Origin: Saccharomonospora marina XMU15
GTDB taxonomy: Bacteria; Actinomycetota; Actinomycetes; Mycobacteriales; Pseudonocardiaceae
Assembly: GCF_000244955.1 (NCBI RefSeq)
Contig: NZ_CM001439.1
Span: 2,632,628-2,696,627 of the forward strand
DNA: 64,000 nucleotides
Direction: 5' to 3'
The translations under genes and the position numbers were made by a program. Under the pieces are notes generated by a model, which did not search any database, was not told the DNA's origin, and saw only the letters and a program-made list of their open reading frames with translations. Positions 41,506-51,689 of the stretch are shown here, piece after piece. Every line of letters starts with the position of its first letter. Positions within the stretch are counted from its first letter, which is position 1.

Positions 41506-41873
41506 CCACGTTCAAGAACCCGGAGAGCCCGTTCAAACCGGACAACACCGCGTCGAACATGTGCGGGTTCACGCTGATGAACAACCAGGTCGGCGCCATC
41601 GTCGCCGAGGTGATGAAGGGCAAGGACAACGTCACCGTCACCCACCTGCCCTCGATGATCCGGGTGGACGCCAAGGGCCGGACGGACGTCGTCTACTCCG
41701 AGATCGACGAGGCCGCGGGCGAGGAGGAGGGCTGGTTCGACCAGGCCGAGTTCGAGGAGAGCATGTCCACCCACTACGGCCGCATGGTCCACCTGGACGA
41801 CCGCACCATCATGTTCGCCAATCCCGAGGACGCCGCCGAGTATCTCGACTTCGACCTCAAGCCGATTCGCTAG
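41502..41873 (+). CDS. mimD: Monooxygenase coupling (effector) protein
   Basis: The 123-residue protein matches the MmoB/DmpM family of coupling proteins, which bind the hydroxylase and control oxygen activation. It has no cofactor. The core reads NMCGFTLMNNQVGAIVAEVMKGKDNVTVTHLPSMIRVDAKG, and GRMVHLDDRTIMFANPED lies near the C-terminus. It starts with a GTG that overlaps the mimC stop, so the two are coupled. A perfect hairpin follows the gene (41880-41929). Confidence 0.94.
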   Translation: MTTFKNPESPFKPDNTASNMCGFTLMNNQVGAIVAEVMKGKDNVTVTHLPSMIRVDAKGRTDVVYSEIDEAAGEEEGWFDQAEFEESMSTHYGRMVHLDDRTIMFANPEDAAEYLDFDLKPIR

Positions 41874-41879
41874 ATCCAC

Positions 41880-41929
41880 GGGGTCGTGAGTGGAAGCCCG
41901 CGGATCCACCACTGTCCACTCACGACCCC
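41880..41929 (+). terminator. Perfect hairpin between mimD and the amidohydrolase gene
   Basis: Perfect 15-bp arms (GGGGTCGTGAGTGGA / TCCACTCACGACCCC) enclose a 20-nt loop and are followed by TTTCCCCC. It lies 7 bp after the mimD stop. It probably terminates part of the transcription or protects the mimABCD mRNA, setting lower expression of downstream genes. Confidence 0.8.
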
Positions 41930-41968
41930 TTTCCCCCAAAACCGCGACACACAGAGAGGCGTCAGGCG

Positions 41969-43009
41969 ATGTACACCAAGGACGGCGAGAACTACTTCAT
42001 CGTCGACAGTCACGTGCACTTCTGGGACGGCAGCCCCGCCAACCAGGCCAACCGGTACGGCAAGGGCTTCATCGAGTGCTTCTACGACTACTCACGCAAC
42101 CTCAGCCCGCAGGAGTGGGTCTGGCCGCTGGAGAAGTTCGAGAAGTACACCGAAGCCGACCTGATGCACGACCTGTTCGAGATCGGCTACGTCGACAAGG
42201 CGATCTTCCAGCCGACCTACCTGACCGACTTCTTCGTGAACGGCTTCAACACCACCGAACAGGACGGCGCGATCGCGCAGCGGCACCCCGACAAGTTCAT
42301 CGTGAACGGCTCGTGGGACCCGCGTGACGGCGAGGCCGGGCTCGACCGGCTCGAGCAGCTCGCCCAGCGCTGGGGGCTGCGGGGAGTGAAGCTTTACACC
42401 GCGGAATGGAAGGGGCAGTCCAAGGGCTGGAAGCTCACCGACGACTGGTCCTACCGGTATCTGGAGAAGTGCAGGCAACTGGGAATCCGCAACATCCACA
42501 TCCACAAGGGCCCGACGATCTACCCGCTCAACCGCGATGCCTTCGACGTCGCCGACGTCGACGACGTCGCCACCGCGTTTCCCGACCTGAACTTCATCAT
42601 TGAGCACGTCGGGCTGCCGAGGTTGGAGGACTTCTGCTGGATCGCCACCCAGGAGCCCAACGTCTACGGTGGACTGGCCGTGGTGATGCCGTTCATCCAC
42701 ACCCGGCCACGCTACTTCGCGAGGGTGCTCGGCGAACTGCTGTACTGGCTGGACGAGAACCGGCTCACCTTCGCCAGCGACTACGCCATCTGGTCACCGA
42801 CCTGGCTGGTGGAGAGGTTCGTGGACTTCCAGATACCGCAGGACATGCAGGACGAGTACGGGCAGCTCACCACCGACGTGAAGAAGAAGATCCTCGGGCT
42901 GAACGCGGCCGCGCTGTACGACATCCCGGTCCCGGAGGAGGCCAGGGTGCGCCCCGAGCCCGCGGACAGCGGTGAGGCGGTCGGCTCGGCGCCCGCGGTG
43001 CCGGCATGA
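41969..43009 (+). CDS. Amidohydrolase-2 family metal-dependent hydrolase
   Basis: The 346-residue TIM-barrel hydrolase has the metal-binding motif DSHVHFWD (His15, His17), later histidines (NIHIHKGP, IEHVG) and a catalytic Asp (FASDYAIW). It belongs to the amidohydrolase-2 family that includes decarboxylases and hydratases. Homologues are regularly found in propane monooxygenase (prm/mim) clusters, though their role there is not established to my knowledge. ATG 41969 is just downstream of a ribosome-binding GAGAGGC. It overlaps the DUF59 gene (ATGA). Confidence 0.88.
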   Translation: MYTKDGENYFIVDSHVHFWDGSPANQANRYGKGFIECFYDYSRNLSPQEWVWPLEKFEKYTEADLMHDLFEIGYVDKAIFQPTYLTDFFVNGFNTTEQDGAIAQRHPDKFIVNGSWDPRDGEAGLDRLEQLAQRWGLRGVKLYTAEWKGQSKGWKLTDDWSYRYLEKCRQLGIRNIHIHKGPTIYPLNRDAFDVADVDDVATAFPDLNFIIEHVGLPRLEDFCWIATQEPNVYGGLAVVMPFIHTRPRYFARVLGELLYWLDENRLTFASDYAIWSPTWLVERFVDFQIPQDMQDEYGQLTTDVKKKILGLNAAALYDIPVPEEARVRPEPADSGEAVGSAPAVPA

Positions 43010-43725
43010 GCTCCCGCGCGGTCTCGGCACGCTCGGCGCCGGGTCTTTCGTCGAGGGTGTGGCAGGCGCTCGGCACGGTCCGCGACCCGGAGCTGGACCA
43101 GCCGATCACCGAACTCGGGTTCGTGCGGGAAGCCGATGTAGAAGACGGCGGGCGGGTTCGGGTGCGGCTTCGGCTGCCGACCTACTTCTGCGCGCCGAAC
43201 TTCGCCTACCTGATGGTCGCCGACGCCCACGACGCGGTGACGGACGTGGCGGGAGTGAGCGAGGTGGACGTGCGGCTGGAGGATCACTTCGCCGCCGACG
43301 AGATCAACGCCGGGGTGGCGCGGGCCGCGGGCTTCTCGGGCACCTTCCCCGAGCAGGCGGTCGGCGAGCTGGCCGAACTGCGGCGAACCTTCCAGCGCAA
43401 GGCCCACGCGGCGGGTCTGGAACGAGCCTGTGCCCGGCTGCTGGCACAGGGCTGGCAGATCGACGCGCTGGCCGGCCTGCGGCTGGCGGACGTGCCGTCC
43501 TCGCCCGAGCGTGACAGCCTGCTGCGCCGCCGAGGAGCGCTGGGCCTGCCGACCGAGCCGGAGTCGCCGTTGCTGCTCGACGACGACGGCGCGCCGATAT
43601 CGGCGGCAGACGCACCTGCCCGGCTCAGGTTCGCCAGGACGGTGCGGGTGAGCATCGACGGCAATGCCGCGTTCTGCCGCGGCCTGTTGCACACCAGGTA
43701 CCCGGAATCGGAGGCAAGCAGATGA
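43006..43725 (+). CDS. DUF59/MIP18-family iron-sulfur (metal) assembly protein
   Basis: The 239-residue protein has an N-terminal DUF59 domain (LGTVRDPELDQPITELGFVREADVEDGGRVRVRL, about residues 22-57) with the conserved cysteine in LPTYFCAPNF (Cys62). A longer helical C-terminal part is not found in minimal members. DUF59 proteins take part in Fe-S cluster or metallocentre maturation. It overlaps the amidohydrolase (ATGA) and the alcohol dehydrogenase (ATGA), so it is tightly built into the monooxygenase operon. It may load the di-iron site or the reductase cluster. Confidence 0.88.
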   Translation: MSSRAVSARSAPGLSSRVWQALGTVRDPELDQPITELGFVREADVEDGGRVRVRLRLPTYFCAPNFAYLMVADAHDAVTDVAGVSEVDVRLEDHFAADEINAGVARAAGFSGTFPEQAVGELAELRRTFQRKAHAAGLERACARLLAQGWQIDALAGLRLADVPSSPERDSLLRRRGALGLPTEPESPLLLDDDGAPISAADAPARLRFARTVRVSIDGNAAFCRGLLHTRYPESEASR

Positions 43726-44759
43726 AGGCGGTACGACTGCACAGCTACCACAGCAGGCCGGTGGTGGAGGACGTCGCCGAACCCAGGGCCAAGCAACCCT
43801 TCGACGTGGTGGTCAGGATCGGTGGCGCCGGCGTGTGCCGTACCGACCTGCACATCATCGAGCAGCAGTGGGAGGAGAAGTCCGGGGTCGCCCTGCCGTA
43901 CACGCTCGGCCACGAGAACGCCGGATGGGTGCACGAGATCGGCTCCGCGGTGACCAACGTCGCCGTCGGCGACCCGGTGATCCTGCACCCGACTCCCACC
44001 TGCGGGCTGTGCCGGGCCTGCCGCGCGGGCGACGACATGCACTGCCGCGCGAACTCCTTCCCCGGCATCGACAGCGACGGCGGCATGGCCGAGTTCCTGC
44101 TCACCTCCGCCAGGGCGTGCGTCAAGCTGGAAAGCGGCACCCGCCCTGAGGACGTGGCCGCGCTCGCCGACGCGGGCATCACCGCCTACCACGCGGTGCG
44201 CAAGGCGGTGCCGTCGCTGTACCCGGGCACCACGTGCGTGGTCAACGGTGCGGGCGGGCTCGGCCACATCGGCATCCAGTCGCTGGCCGCGCTGACGGCC
44301 ACCACCATCGTCGTGGTGGATCGCAACGCCGAGGCGCTCGCGCTGGCAGCCGAACTCGGGGCGCACCACACCGTGCTCGCCGACGGCAAGCACGTGGCCG
44401 CGGTGCAGGAGCTGACCGAAGGCAACGGCGCGGAGGTCGTACTCGACTTCGTCGCCGAGCAGGGCGCACAGCAGGACGCCTTCGCCATGACAAGGCGCGG
44501 CGGCTCGCACTTCGTCATCGGCTACGGCGGCAACATCGACATCCCCACGATCGACATCATCTCCACCGAGCGCAACGTGGTCGGCAACCTCGTGGGGACC
44601 TACAACGACCTGGCCGAGCTGATGGTGCTGGCACAGCAGGGCAAGGTGCGGCTGCACACGCAGAAGTACCCACTGGACGCCGCGATCGACGCACTGTCCG
44701 ATCTGGACGCCGGTCGGGTACGTGGCCGCGCCATCCTCGTGCCGGACACGGCACACTGA
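43722..44759 (+). CDS. Zinc-containing NAD-dependent alcohol dehydrogenase
   Basis: The 345-residue medium-chain dehydrogenase has catalytic zinc residues Cys39 and His64-Glu65 (GVCRTDLH, LGHENAG), the structural zinc cysteines Cys94, Cys97, Cys100 and Cys108 (CGLCRACRAGDDMHC), and a Rossmann motif GAGGLGHIGIQ. An acidic residue in IVVVDRN points to NAD. In the operon context it should oxidise the alcohol made by the monooxygenase, for example 2-propanol or 1-propanol. It is coupled (ATGA) to the DUF59 gene. Confidence 0.93.
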   Translation: MKAVRLHSYHSRPVVEDVAEPRAKQPFDVVVRIGGAGVCRTDLHIIEQQWEEKSGVALPYTLGHENAGWVHEIGSAVTNVAVGDPVILHPTPTCGLCRACRAGDDMHCRANSFPGIDSDGGMAEFLLTSARACVKLESGTRPEDVAALADAGITAYHAVRKAVPSLYPGTTCVVNGAGGLGHIGIQSLAALTATTIVVVDRNAEALALAAELGAHHTVLADGKHVAAVQELTEGNGAEVVLDFVAEQGAQQDAFAMTRRGGSHFVIGYGGNIDIPTIDIISTERNVVGNLVGTYNDLAELMVLAQQGKVRLHTQKYPLDAAIDALSDLDAGRVRGRAILVPDTAH

Positions 44760-44794
44760 TCGGCTTTCGTTCGCACAGAAGGGCAGTGACGTAA

Positions 44795-46483
<1,689 letters not shown>

Positions 46484-46503
46484 GTGGAAGCCGACCGTGA
46501 GCT

Positions 46504-46543
46504 GGTCGTGGTCCGGGTACGTCGCGGGTCCCGGACCACGACC
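46504..46543 (+). terminator. Perfect hairpin after the chaperonin gene
   Basis: Perfect 14-bp arms (GGTCGTGGTCCGGG / CCCGGACCACGACC) enclose a 12-nt loop, 20 bp after the chaperonin stop. It is probably the main end of the monooxygenase transcript, although the ABM gene downstream has its own ribosome-binding site. Confidence 0.75.
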
Positions 46544-46616
46544 TACCAACCACCTACCAGCGACCCAGCAACGACCCGCCGACGCCAGAGCCAGATCGTG
46601 ACCGTGGGAGGCAGGC

Positions 46617-46940
46617 GTGATCTTCATCGTCGTCAAGTTCGCCGTGCGAGACGAGTACGCCGACACCTTTCTGGACCGGATCGAGGAGTTCACCCAGGCC
46701 ACCCGAGCGGAGCAGGGCAACCTCTTCTTCGAGTGGTCGCGCTCGGTGGCCGACCCCAACGAGTTCGTGCTGCTCGAGGCGTTCGCCTCGGCCGAGGCGG
46801 GCAAGGAGCACGTCGAGTCCGCCCATTTCAAGGCCGCGATGGCGTGGCTGCCGAACGTGGTCGCGCAGACCCCTCGGATCGTGAACGTCGAGGTGCCCGG
46901 CGACGGCTGGGCGCGCATGGCCGAGGTGACCCCGGCCTGA
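46617..46940 (+). CDS. Antibiotic biosynthesis monooxygenase (ABM)-domain protein
   Basis: The 107-residue protein has an ABM/quinol-monooxygenase fold: IFIVVKFAVRDEYADTFLDRIEEFTQATRAEQGNLFFEWSRSVADPNEFVLLEAF. It contains the conserved ferredoxin-like strand-helix pattern and the HVESAHFKAAM motif. The family includes heme-degrading and cofactor-free quinol oxygenases. GTG 46617 is preceded by GGGAGGCAG. It follows the chaperonin terminator and may act on phenolic or quinol products of the locus. Confidence 0.88.
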   Translation: MIFIVVKFAVRDEYADTFLDRIEEFTQATRAEQGNLFFEWSRSVADPNEFVLLEAFASAEAGKEHVESAHFKAAMAWLPNVVAQTPRIVNVEVPGDGWARMAEVTPA

Positions 46941-47002
46941 ACCGGGGTTCGCCGTAAGCGGATTCTCGCCACCGGCCTGCCCCGGCCGCATACGCTGCGG
47001 CC

Positions 47003-47695
47003 ATGGAGATCATCGAGGTCACGGCCCGGCTGTATCTGCTGCGATTCGACGTCGGCCAGGCTTATCTGTGGCGCGACGACGACGGCCTGACACTGATCGA
47101 TGCCGGTCCGGCCGGCCACGGCTCGCCGATTCGGTCGGCCGTGGCCGAACTGGCGCCACGCGGTGTGACCGTTGACCGCATCGTGCTCACACACTTCCAT
47201 GGCGACCACGCCGGTTCACTCGCCGAGATCCGGCAGTGGTGCGCAGCGCCGGTCCTCGCGCACCGGCTCGACGCACGCTACGTGCGCGGGGAGTGCCCCG
47301 CGCCTGCCCCGGTGCTGCAGGACTGGGAACGTCCGCTGTTCGAGCGGGTCGGTAGCCACCTCGCCGGCCCGCCCGCCGATGTGGATCGCGAACTGCGAGG
47401 TGGTGAGGTCCTCGACTTCGGTGGTGGCGCGCGGGTGCTGTCGGTTCCCGGCCATACCGACGGAAGCATCGCACTGCACCTGCCTTCGCAGGGGGTGCTG
47501 TTCACCGGTGACACGATCGCCGAGCACGGGGGAGAGGTCATGCTGGGAGTGTTCAACCTCGACCGGGAGCGAGCCGTCGAGTCGATGCGCAGGCTTGCGC
47601 GGCTCGACCCGACCATCGCCTGCTTCGGACACGGGGAGCCGGTCACCGCCGCGGCGTCCTCGGTACTGCGCGCGGCGTCGGAGAAGCTTGGCTGA
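47003..47695 (+). CDS. Metallo-beta-lactamase-fold hydrolase
   Basis: The 230-residue protein has the MBL metal-binding signature THFHGDHAGS (about residues 56-65), the later GHTDGSIALHLPSQGVLFTGDT, and a final histidine (FGHGEP). There is no rhodanese domain or signal peptide, so it is a general cytoplasmic MBL hydrolase or lactonase. It is monocistronic in appearance, 62 bp after the ABM gene. Confidence 0.9.
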   Translation: MEIIEVTARLYLLRFDVGQAYLWRDDDGLTLIDAGPAGHGSPIRSAVAELAPRGVTVDRIVLTHFHGDHAGSLAEIRQWCAAPVLAHRLDARYVRGECPAPAPVLQDWERPLFERVGSHLAGPPADVDRELRGGEVLDFGGGARVLSVPGHTDGSIALHLPSQGVLFTGDTIAEHGGEVMLGVFNLDRERAVESMRRLARLDPTIACFGHGEPVTAAASSVLRAASEKLG

Positions 47696-47816
47696 GCCGA
47701 GCACGTGGCCGCGGCGCGGCCCGGCAAGGCGACCGAGGCCGACGCCGGTCAGGCGGCGCAGATCGCAACCCCGGCGGGTGATGCGCCACCGTATCTCACC
47801 GGACAAGCTGTGCCGC

Positions 47817-48350
47817 ATGAGTACCTCGCACCCGGAGATCACCGGCATCCAGTTCCCCGCCGAGGGAAAGTACCGGATAGTGCCCGGCCGATCGACCGTC
47901 TCGTTCACCACCAGCCACCTGTTCGGGCTGGGCAAGGTACGCGGCAGCTTTCGTATCGAGGACGGCCTGATTCACGTGGCGGACCCGGTCGGTGGTTCGT
48001 CGGCCCGCGCGACGATCGCCGCGGCGAGTGTGGACACGGGCAACTCGACACGGGACTCGATGCTGCGTTCGCCGACCTACCTCGACGCGACGGCACACCC
48101 ACACATCACCTTCGCCTCCGACCGGCTGGAGGAGTCCGAAGGGGCGCTGTTGTTGCACGGGACGCTGACCGTCCGAGAAAGCACCGCACCCGTCCAACTG
48201 CGGGTGGACAGCTCCGAAGCCGACGCGACGACGGTTCGGCTGACGGCGAGTTGCCGGATCGACCGGTACGCGTTCGCGATCACCGCCATGAAGGCAATGA
48301 CGGGCAGGTGGCAGACCATGCTGCTGGACGTCACGGCGGAACGTGATTGA
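47817..48350 (+). CDS. YceI-family polyisoprenoid-binding-type protein
   Basis: The 177-residue protein is a YceI lipocalin-like barrel: YRIVPGRSTVSFTTSHLFGLGKVRGSF at the start, TRDSMLRSPTYLDATAHPHITFAS in the middle, and SCRIDRYAFAI. Many YceI proteins are exported and bind isoprenoid quinones, but this one has no signal peptide and is likely cytoplasmic. ATG 47817 was taken because the frame upstream is proline/arginine-rich shadow sequence. Confidence 0.9.
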   Translation: MSTSHPEITGIQFPAEGKYRIVPGRSTVSFTTSHLFGLGKVRGSFRIEDGLIHVADPVGGSSARATIAAASVDTGNSTRDSMLRSPTYLDATAHPHITFASDRLEESEGALLLHGTLTVRESTAPVQLRVDSSEADATTVRLTASCRIDRYAFAITAMKAMTGRWQTMLLDVTAERD

Positions 48351-48499
48351 TCGACCGGCCGCCGGCACGGTCGGGATTTTCCGCGTGGCCGCGCCCCGTG
48401 CATTTCGGTGCGACCCGACCGGTGCGAAAAAATATGAACCGCCGTCACGATATCGGTGGCCGTCACGATCTGACACCGCGCGGCCGTCGCGAATCGGCG
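48351..48499. other. Convergent intergenic region with AT-rich patch and a small direct repeat
   Basis: The 149-bp gap between convergent genes holds an AT-rich run (GCGAAAAAATATGAAC, about 48424-48439) and two copies of GCCGTCACGAT (48441-48451 and 48459-48469). I see no gene and no strong terminator. Confidence 0.4.
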
Positions 48500-48730
48500 C
48501 TATTCCACCGAGGCGACGTCCACGACACGGTCGTGGCGAACCCACGTCGGCTCGGTGTCCTCGGCGGATTCGTCCGGCTGGGTGGGAATCCAGACGACGG
48601 CGGTATAGGGATCGGCGATCGGATTGGCCACGACCGTGCCGTGCCTGCACAGCCCACGCCAGGTCGCGGGCGTGCTCGCCAGGTAGGTGATCCGGTCACC
48701 GACATGGACATCGTGGGCACGCTTGGTCAC
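48500..48730 (-). CDS. Small hypothetical protein
   Basis: A 76-residue soluble protein starting at GTG 48730 has a beta-rich appearance (VHVGDRITYLAST, CRHGTVVANPIADPYTAVVWIP, WVRHDRVVDV), like the SH3-type small DUF proteins of actinomycetes. No family is assigned with confidence. The open frame extends upstream to 48859, but that part is cysteine/arginine-rich and probably non-coding. A GGGAGCC sequence precedes the GTG. Confidence 0.6.
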   Translation of the reverse strand: MTKRAHDVHVGDRITYLASTPATWRGLCRHGTVVANPIADPYTAVVWIPTQPDESAEDTEPTWVRHDRVVDVASVE

Positions 48731-49001
48731 GACGGCTCCCTTCGCGTCCGCGTTTCGCCCCTTGCACACCTCGACAGCATCGCCGGATCGGCAGGGCTGT
48801 TTGCACTGTGCTGACGGCAAAACCCTACACCAGAATCGCCGTACGAGAAGGACGGTCACAGGGAAGGGTGACGTTCGAAGACCCGCGTTCGATAATGCGA
48901 AAGGAATTCAACGAAGGGGTGTCGACAATTTCCTGATCACCGATTGTTCGCGAATTTCGCGGGCCCTGACCGGGCAATCTTCCCGGCCCGCGCGAACGCG
49001 A
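48731..49001. other. Intergenic region without recognisable gene
   Basis: 271 bp of relatively low GC (for example AATGCGAAAGGAATTCAACG, about 48894-48913). It lies upstream of the small hypothetical gene and downstream of the SDR gene. No coding frame, repeat or clear hairpin was found. It presumably contains the promoter for 48500-48730. Confidence 0.4.
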
Positions 49002-49775
49002 TCAGAAACGGGTAGGGCGCAGCAGCGCATCGACACCGCCGTCGATCACCAGTTGCGAACCGTGCACGAATCCGGCTTTCGGGCTCAGCAGGTAGCTGAT
49101 GAGGGTGGCCACCTCCTCGGGCTTGGCGTGCCGTGGAATGGGCGCGACGAAGTCCCTGATGGCCTGGCCGTAGCGAGGGTCGGCCATGCCCTGCGACAAC
49201 AGTGGGGTCTCCACCGAACCCGGGGCGACCGTGTTGAGCCGCACCCCCGCAGCACCCCATTCGGCGACGCGCCTGCGCACCGCGACGGTGAGCGCGTTCT
49301 TCGACCCGGCGTAGGCGAACTGGCCCTTGTACTCCCCGCCGACCTCGAGAGCCGGGCCGACACCTGCCTCGTCGCCGGACTCCACGACAGCGGCCAGCGG
49401 GTTGTCGTCCCAGGTGATGTGCGTGGAGGAGACCGACGAAACCACCACGGCGGCGGGGTGATCACCCTTGCGCAGCGCGGGGAACAGCCCGTCCAGCATC
49501 GCGATCGTGCCGAAGTAGTTGACGGCCACGATACGTTCGGCGTCGTCGACATGCGGCCCGAGTCCCGCGCACAGTACGAGGCCGTCGAGCGTGCCCCCGC
49601 ACCGCTGCAGGACGGCCTCGACGGCGCCGCGCCTGCCCTCCCTGGTGCTCAGGTCCGCCGTGATGTCGGCGCCTGCCAGGTCGACACCGATGACATCCTT
49701 GCCCTCCTCCAGCAATGCCGCACGCGTGGCCGCTCCGATACCCGAGGCCGAACCGGTGACGACGGTAAGGGACAC
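49002..49775 (-). CDS. Short-chain dehydrogenase/reductase (SDR)
   Basis: The 257-residue protein has the classical SDR motifs: TGSASGIGAAT (cofactor, residues 7-17), CAGLG, the catalytic Ser in SSVSSTH, YAGSK (Tyr/Lys) and VAPGSVETPL. The cofactor-selectivity position reads VDLAG, favouring NAD(H). It lies 13 bp downstream of an OYE-type flavin oxidoreductase on the same strand, so the pair may act in sequence on an enone or steroid-like substrate under the TetR upstream. Confidence 0.93.
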   Translation of the reverse strand: MSLTVVTGSASGIGAATRAALLEEGKDVIGVDLAGADITADLSTREGRRGAVEAVLQRCGGTLDGLVLCAGLGPHVDDAERIVAVNYFGTIAMLDGLFPALRKGDHPAAVVVSSVSSTHITWDDNPLAAVVESGDEAGVGPALEVGGEYKGQFAYAGSKNALTVAVRRRVAEWGAAGVRLNTVAPGSVETPLLSQGMADPRYGQAIRDFVAPIPRHAKPEEVATLISYLLSPKAGFVHGSQLVIDGGVDALLRPTRF

Positions 49776-49788
49776 GATTTGTTCCTCC

Positions 49789-50958
49789 TCAGTGTGGCAC
49801 CAGGACGCAACGGGTGCCGTCGTAGATCGTGGGCATGCATTTGTTGCAGTGAATGCACGCCGATTTCGTGCCCGGATCGGCCTCGATCAGCCGGGGCAGG
49901 TTCGGCTCCCGCAGCAGGGCGCGAGCCATCGCGACGAACGAGAATCCCTCCGCCATCGCGGTGTCCATCGTGGACTTCTCGGTGATCCCGCCGAGCAGGA
50001 TCAGCGGCATGCGCAGGTTTCTGCGGAACTGCCGCGCCCTGTCCAGCAGGTACGCCTCACGATACGGATACTCCCGCAGGAACGCCCTGCCCGCCAGCCG
50101 GATGCCCAGCCGCTGCGGCGCGGGGAACTGCGCGGCGAAGTCGCGAAGCGGCACCTCGCCGGTGAACAGGTACATCGGGTTCAGCAGCGAACTTCCGGCC
50201 GTGAGCACGAGCGCGTCCAGGCTGCCGTCGCTTTCCAGCCACTGCGCGACCTCGATGCTCTCCTCCAGCCAGAATCCGCCCGGCACGCCGTCGTCCATGT
50301 TCAGCTTGGCGGTGACGGCGATCCGATCGCCCACCGCGGCCCGCACCGCGCGCGCGACCTCGAGAGCGGGCCGTGCCCTGTTGCGCAGCGCGCCGCCGAA
50401 CTCGTCGTCACGCCGGTTCAGCTTCGGGCTGAGGAACGAGCTGATGAGATAGTTGTGTCCGAAGTGGAGCTCGACGGCGTCGAAGCCGGCTTCGGCGGCG
50501 CACACGGCGGCCTCGGCGTGGGCTCGCACGATCCGTTCGATGTCGGCCTTGCCCGCGGTTCTGGTGAGCCGCAGGCTCAGTGGGCTGATCCTTCGCCACG
50601 GGGCGAGCGCGGGCAGCCGGTTGGACACCGCGTTGGCCACCGGGCCTGCGTGACCGAGTTGCGCGCTGATCGCCGCGCCGGTGGCGTGCACGGCATCGGT
50701 GAGCCCGCGCAGGCCCGCGACAGCGTCGGCGGTCATCAGGATCTGGTGGCGGTCGGTGCGGCCTTCCGGTGCGACGGCGCAGTAGGCGACCGTCGTCATG
50801 CCGACCCCGCCCTCGGCGTGGCGGACGTGGAAGTCGACCAGTTCGTCGGTGACCACGCCGCGTGGAGTGGCGCCTTCGAACGTGGCGGACTTGATGATCC
50901 GGTTGCGCAGCCGCACCGGGCCGAGCTGCCCGGGGGAGAAGACGTCAGGGGCGGTCAC
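49789..50958 (-). CDS. NADH:flavin oxidoreductase/Old Yellow Enzyme family
   Basis: The 389-residue protein is an FMN TIM-barrel ene-reductase: LRNRIIKSATFEGATPRGVVTDELVDFH (about residues 17-44), QLGHAG, AAEAGFDAVELHFGHNYLISSFLSPKLNRRDDEFGG (the strongly conserved OYE block) and LLGGITEKSTMD. A C-terminal CIHCNKCM (with a later Cys in TRCVLV) could hold a cluster, as in 2,4-dienoyl-CoA reductase-type members, but no further flavin domain follows. The GTG start overlaps the TetR stop (GTGA). Confidence 0.9.
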   Translation of the reverse strand: MTAPDVFSPGQLGPVRLRNRIIKSATFEGATPRGVVTDELVDFHVRHAEGGVGMTTVAYCAVAPEGRTDRHQILMTADAVAGLRGLTDAVHATGAAISAQLGHAGPVANAVSNRLPALAPWRRISPLSLRLTRTAGKADIERIVRAHAEAAVCAAEAGFDAVELHFGHNYLISSFLSPKLNRRDDEFGGALRNRARPALEVARAVRAAVGDRIAVTAKLNMDDGVPGGFWLEESIEVAQWLESDGSLDALVLTAGSSLLNPMYLFTGEVPLRDFAAQFPAPQRLGIRLAGRAFLREYPYREAYLLDRARQFRRNLRMPLILLGGITEKSTMDTAMAEGFSFVAMARALLREPNLPRLIEADPGTKSACIHCNKCMPTIYDGTRCVLVPH

Positions 50959-51557
50959 GGTGCGTCCAGCCCGGCGGTGACGAAGGCGCGAACCGTGTCC
51001 ACGTGGGCGGTGCCCGAGCTTCCCACTGCGCCGAAGGTGGTAAGCGGGGCTCCGAATGACTGCAGGATCAGGTCGAACGCCAGGATCCAGCGGCGTGCGG
51101 CCTCCTTGCCGGACAGGTCCGGCCTCGCCGCCCGAAGCAGTGCCACCCACGGTTGCAAACTGAACCAGCGCGAGGTCCACTCCAGCTCGCTGCGCCCGAG
51201 CACGAACCGCGCGAGCAACTGTACGTGCAGCCTGCCGATCGGATCGGCGGTCAGGTCGGCGAGCGGGGTGAGCACGACGTCGACCAACTCCGCGACCGCA
51301 GGCGTCCAGCCCTGGTCGCGACGCTCGAGCAGGTCGCTGAGCCGGTCCTGCCACACCGGTGCCATCCGGCTCTCCAGTAGCGCTGCCACGAGTGCGTCCT
51401 TGGAACCGAAGTGGTAGTGCACGGCGGCCGGGTTCATGCCCGCCGCCGTGTTGATCGCCCGCACGGACACCTTGTCGTACCCCGACTCCAGGAACAGCCG
51501 TTCGGCCACGGTCAGCAGGCGATCGCGCGCCGACTGCCCCGTTGAGGTGTTCAGCAT
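50955..51557 (-). CDS. TetR/AcrR family transcriptional regulator
   Basis: The 200-residue protein has an N-terminal helix-turn-helix (ARDRLLTVAERLFLESGYDKVSVRAINTAAGMNPAAVHYHFGSKDALVAALL, about residues 10-60) and a TetR_C-type effector domain. It leads the coupled TetR-OYE-SDR operon. ATG 51557 was chosen; the frame extends 12 codons further without support. A perfect inverted repeat (51590-51604) just upstream is a likely operator. Confidence 0.92.
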   Translation of the reverse strand: MLNTSTGQSARDRLLTVAERLFLESGYDKVSVRAINTAAGMNPAAVHYHFGSKDALVAALLESRMAPVWQDRLSDLLERRDQGWTPAVAELVDVVLTPLADLTADPIGRLHVQLLARFVLGRSELEWTSRWFSLQPWVALLRAARPDLSGKEAARRWILAFDLILQSFGAPLTTFGAVGSSGTAHVDTVRAFVTAGLDAP

Positions 51558-51589
51558 GGCAGCAGTACACCTCACCGGGCACCCCGCAG

Positions 51590-51604
51590 TCAATCACTGA
51601 TTGA
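51590..51604. promoter_or_regulatory. Palindrome TCAATCA-C-TGATTGA, probable TetR operator
   Basis: Perfect 7-bp arms around a single central base lie 33 bp upstream of the TetR start codon (51557). It is AT-richer than its surroundings, and its size and position fit an autoregulatory TetR site. Confidence 0.75.
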
Positions 51605-51609
51605 TTTCC

Positions 51610-51689
51610 GCGCGAGTCCCCCGCTGCTGCCCGCGAGTCCCCCGCTGCTGCCCGCGAGTTCTGCGCTGCTGCCCGCGAGTTCTGCGTTA
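51610..51689. repeat. 21-bp tandem repeat array (forward orientation), copy D
   Basis: Units at 51610-51630, 51631-51651 and 51652-51672 plus a partial at 51673-51689 follow CCGCGAGTTCTGCGCTGCTGC. The last partial unit overlaps the narI stop codon (51687-51689), so the array touches coding sequence at one end. Confidence 0.92.
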
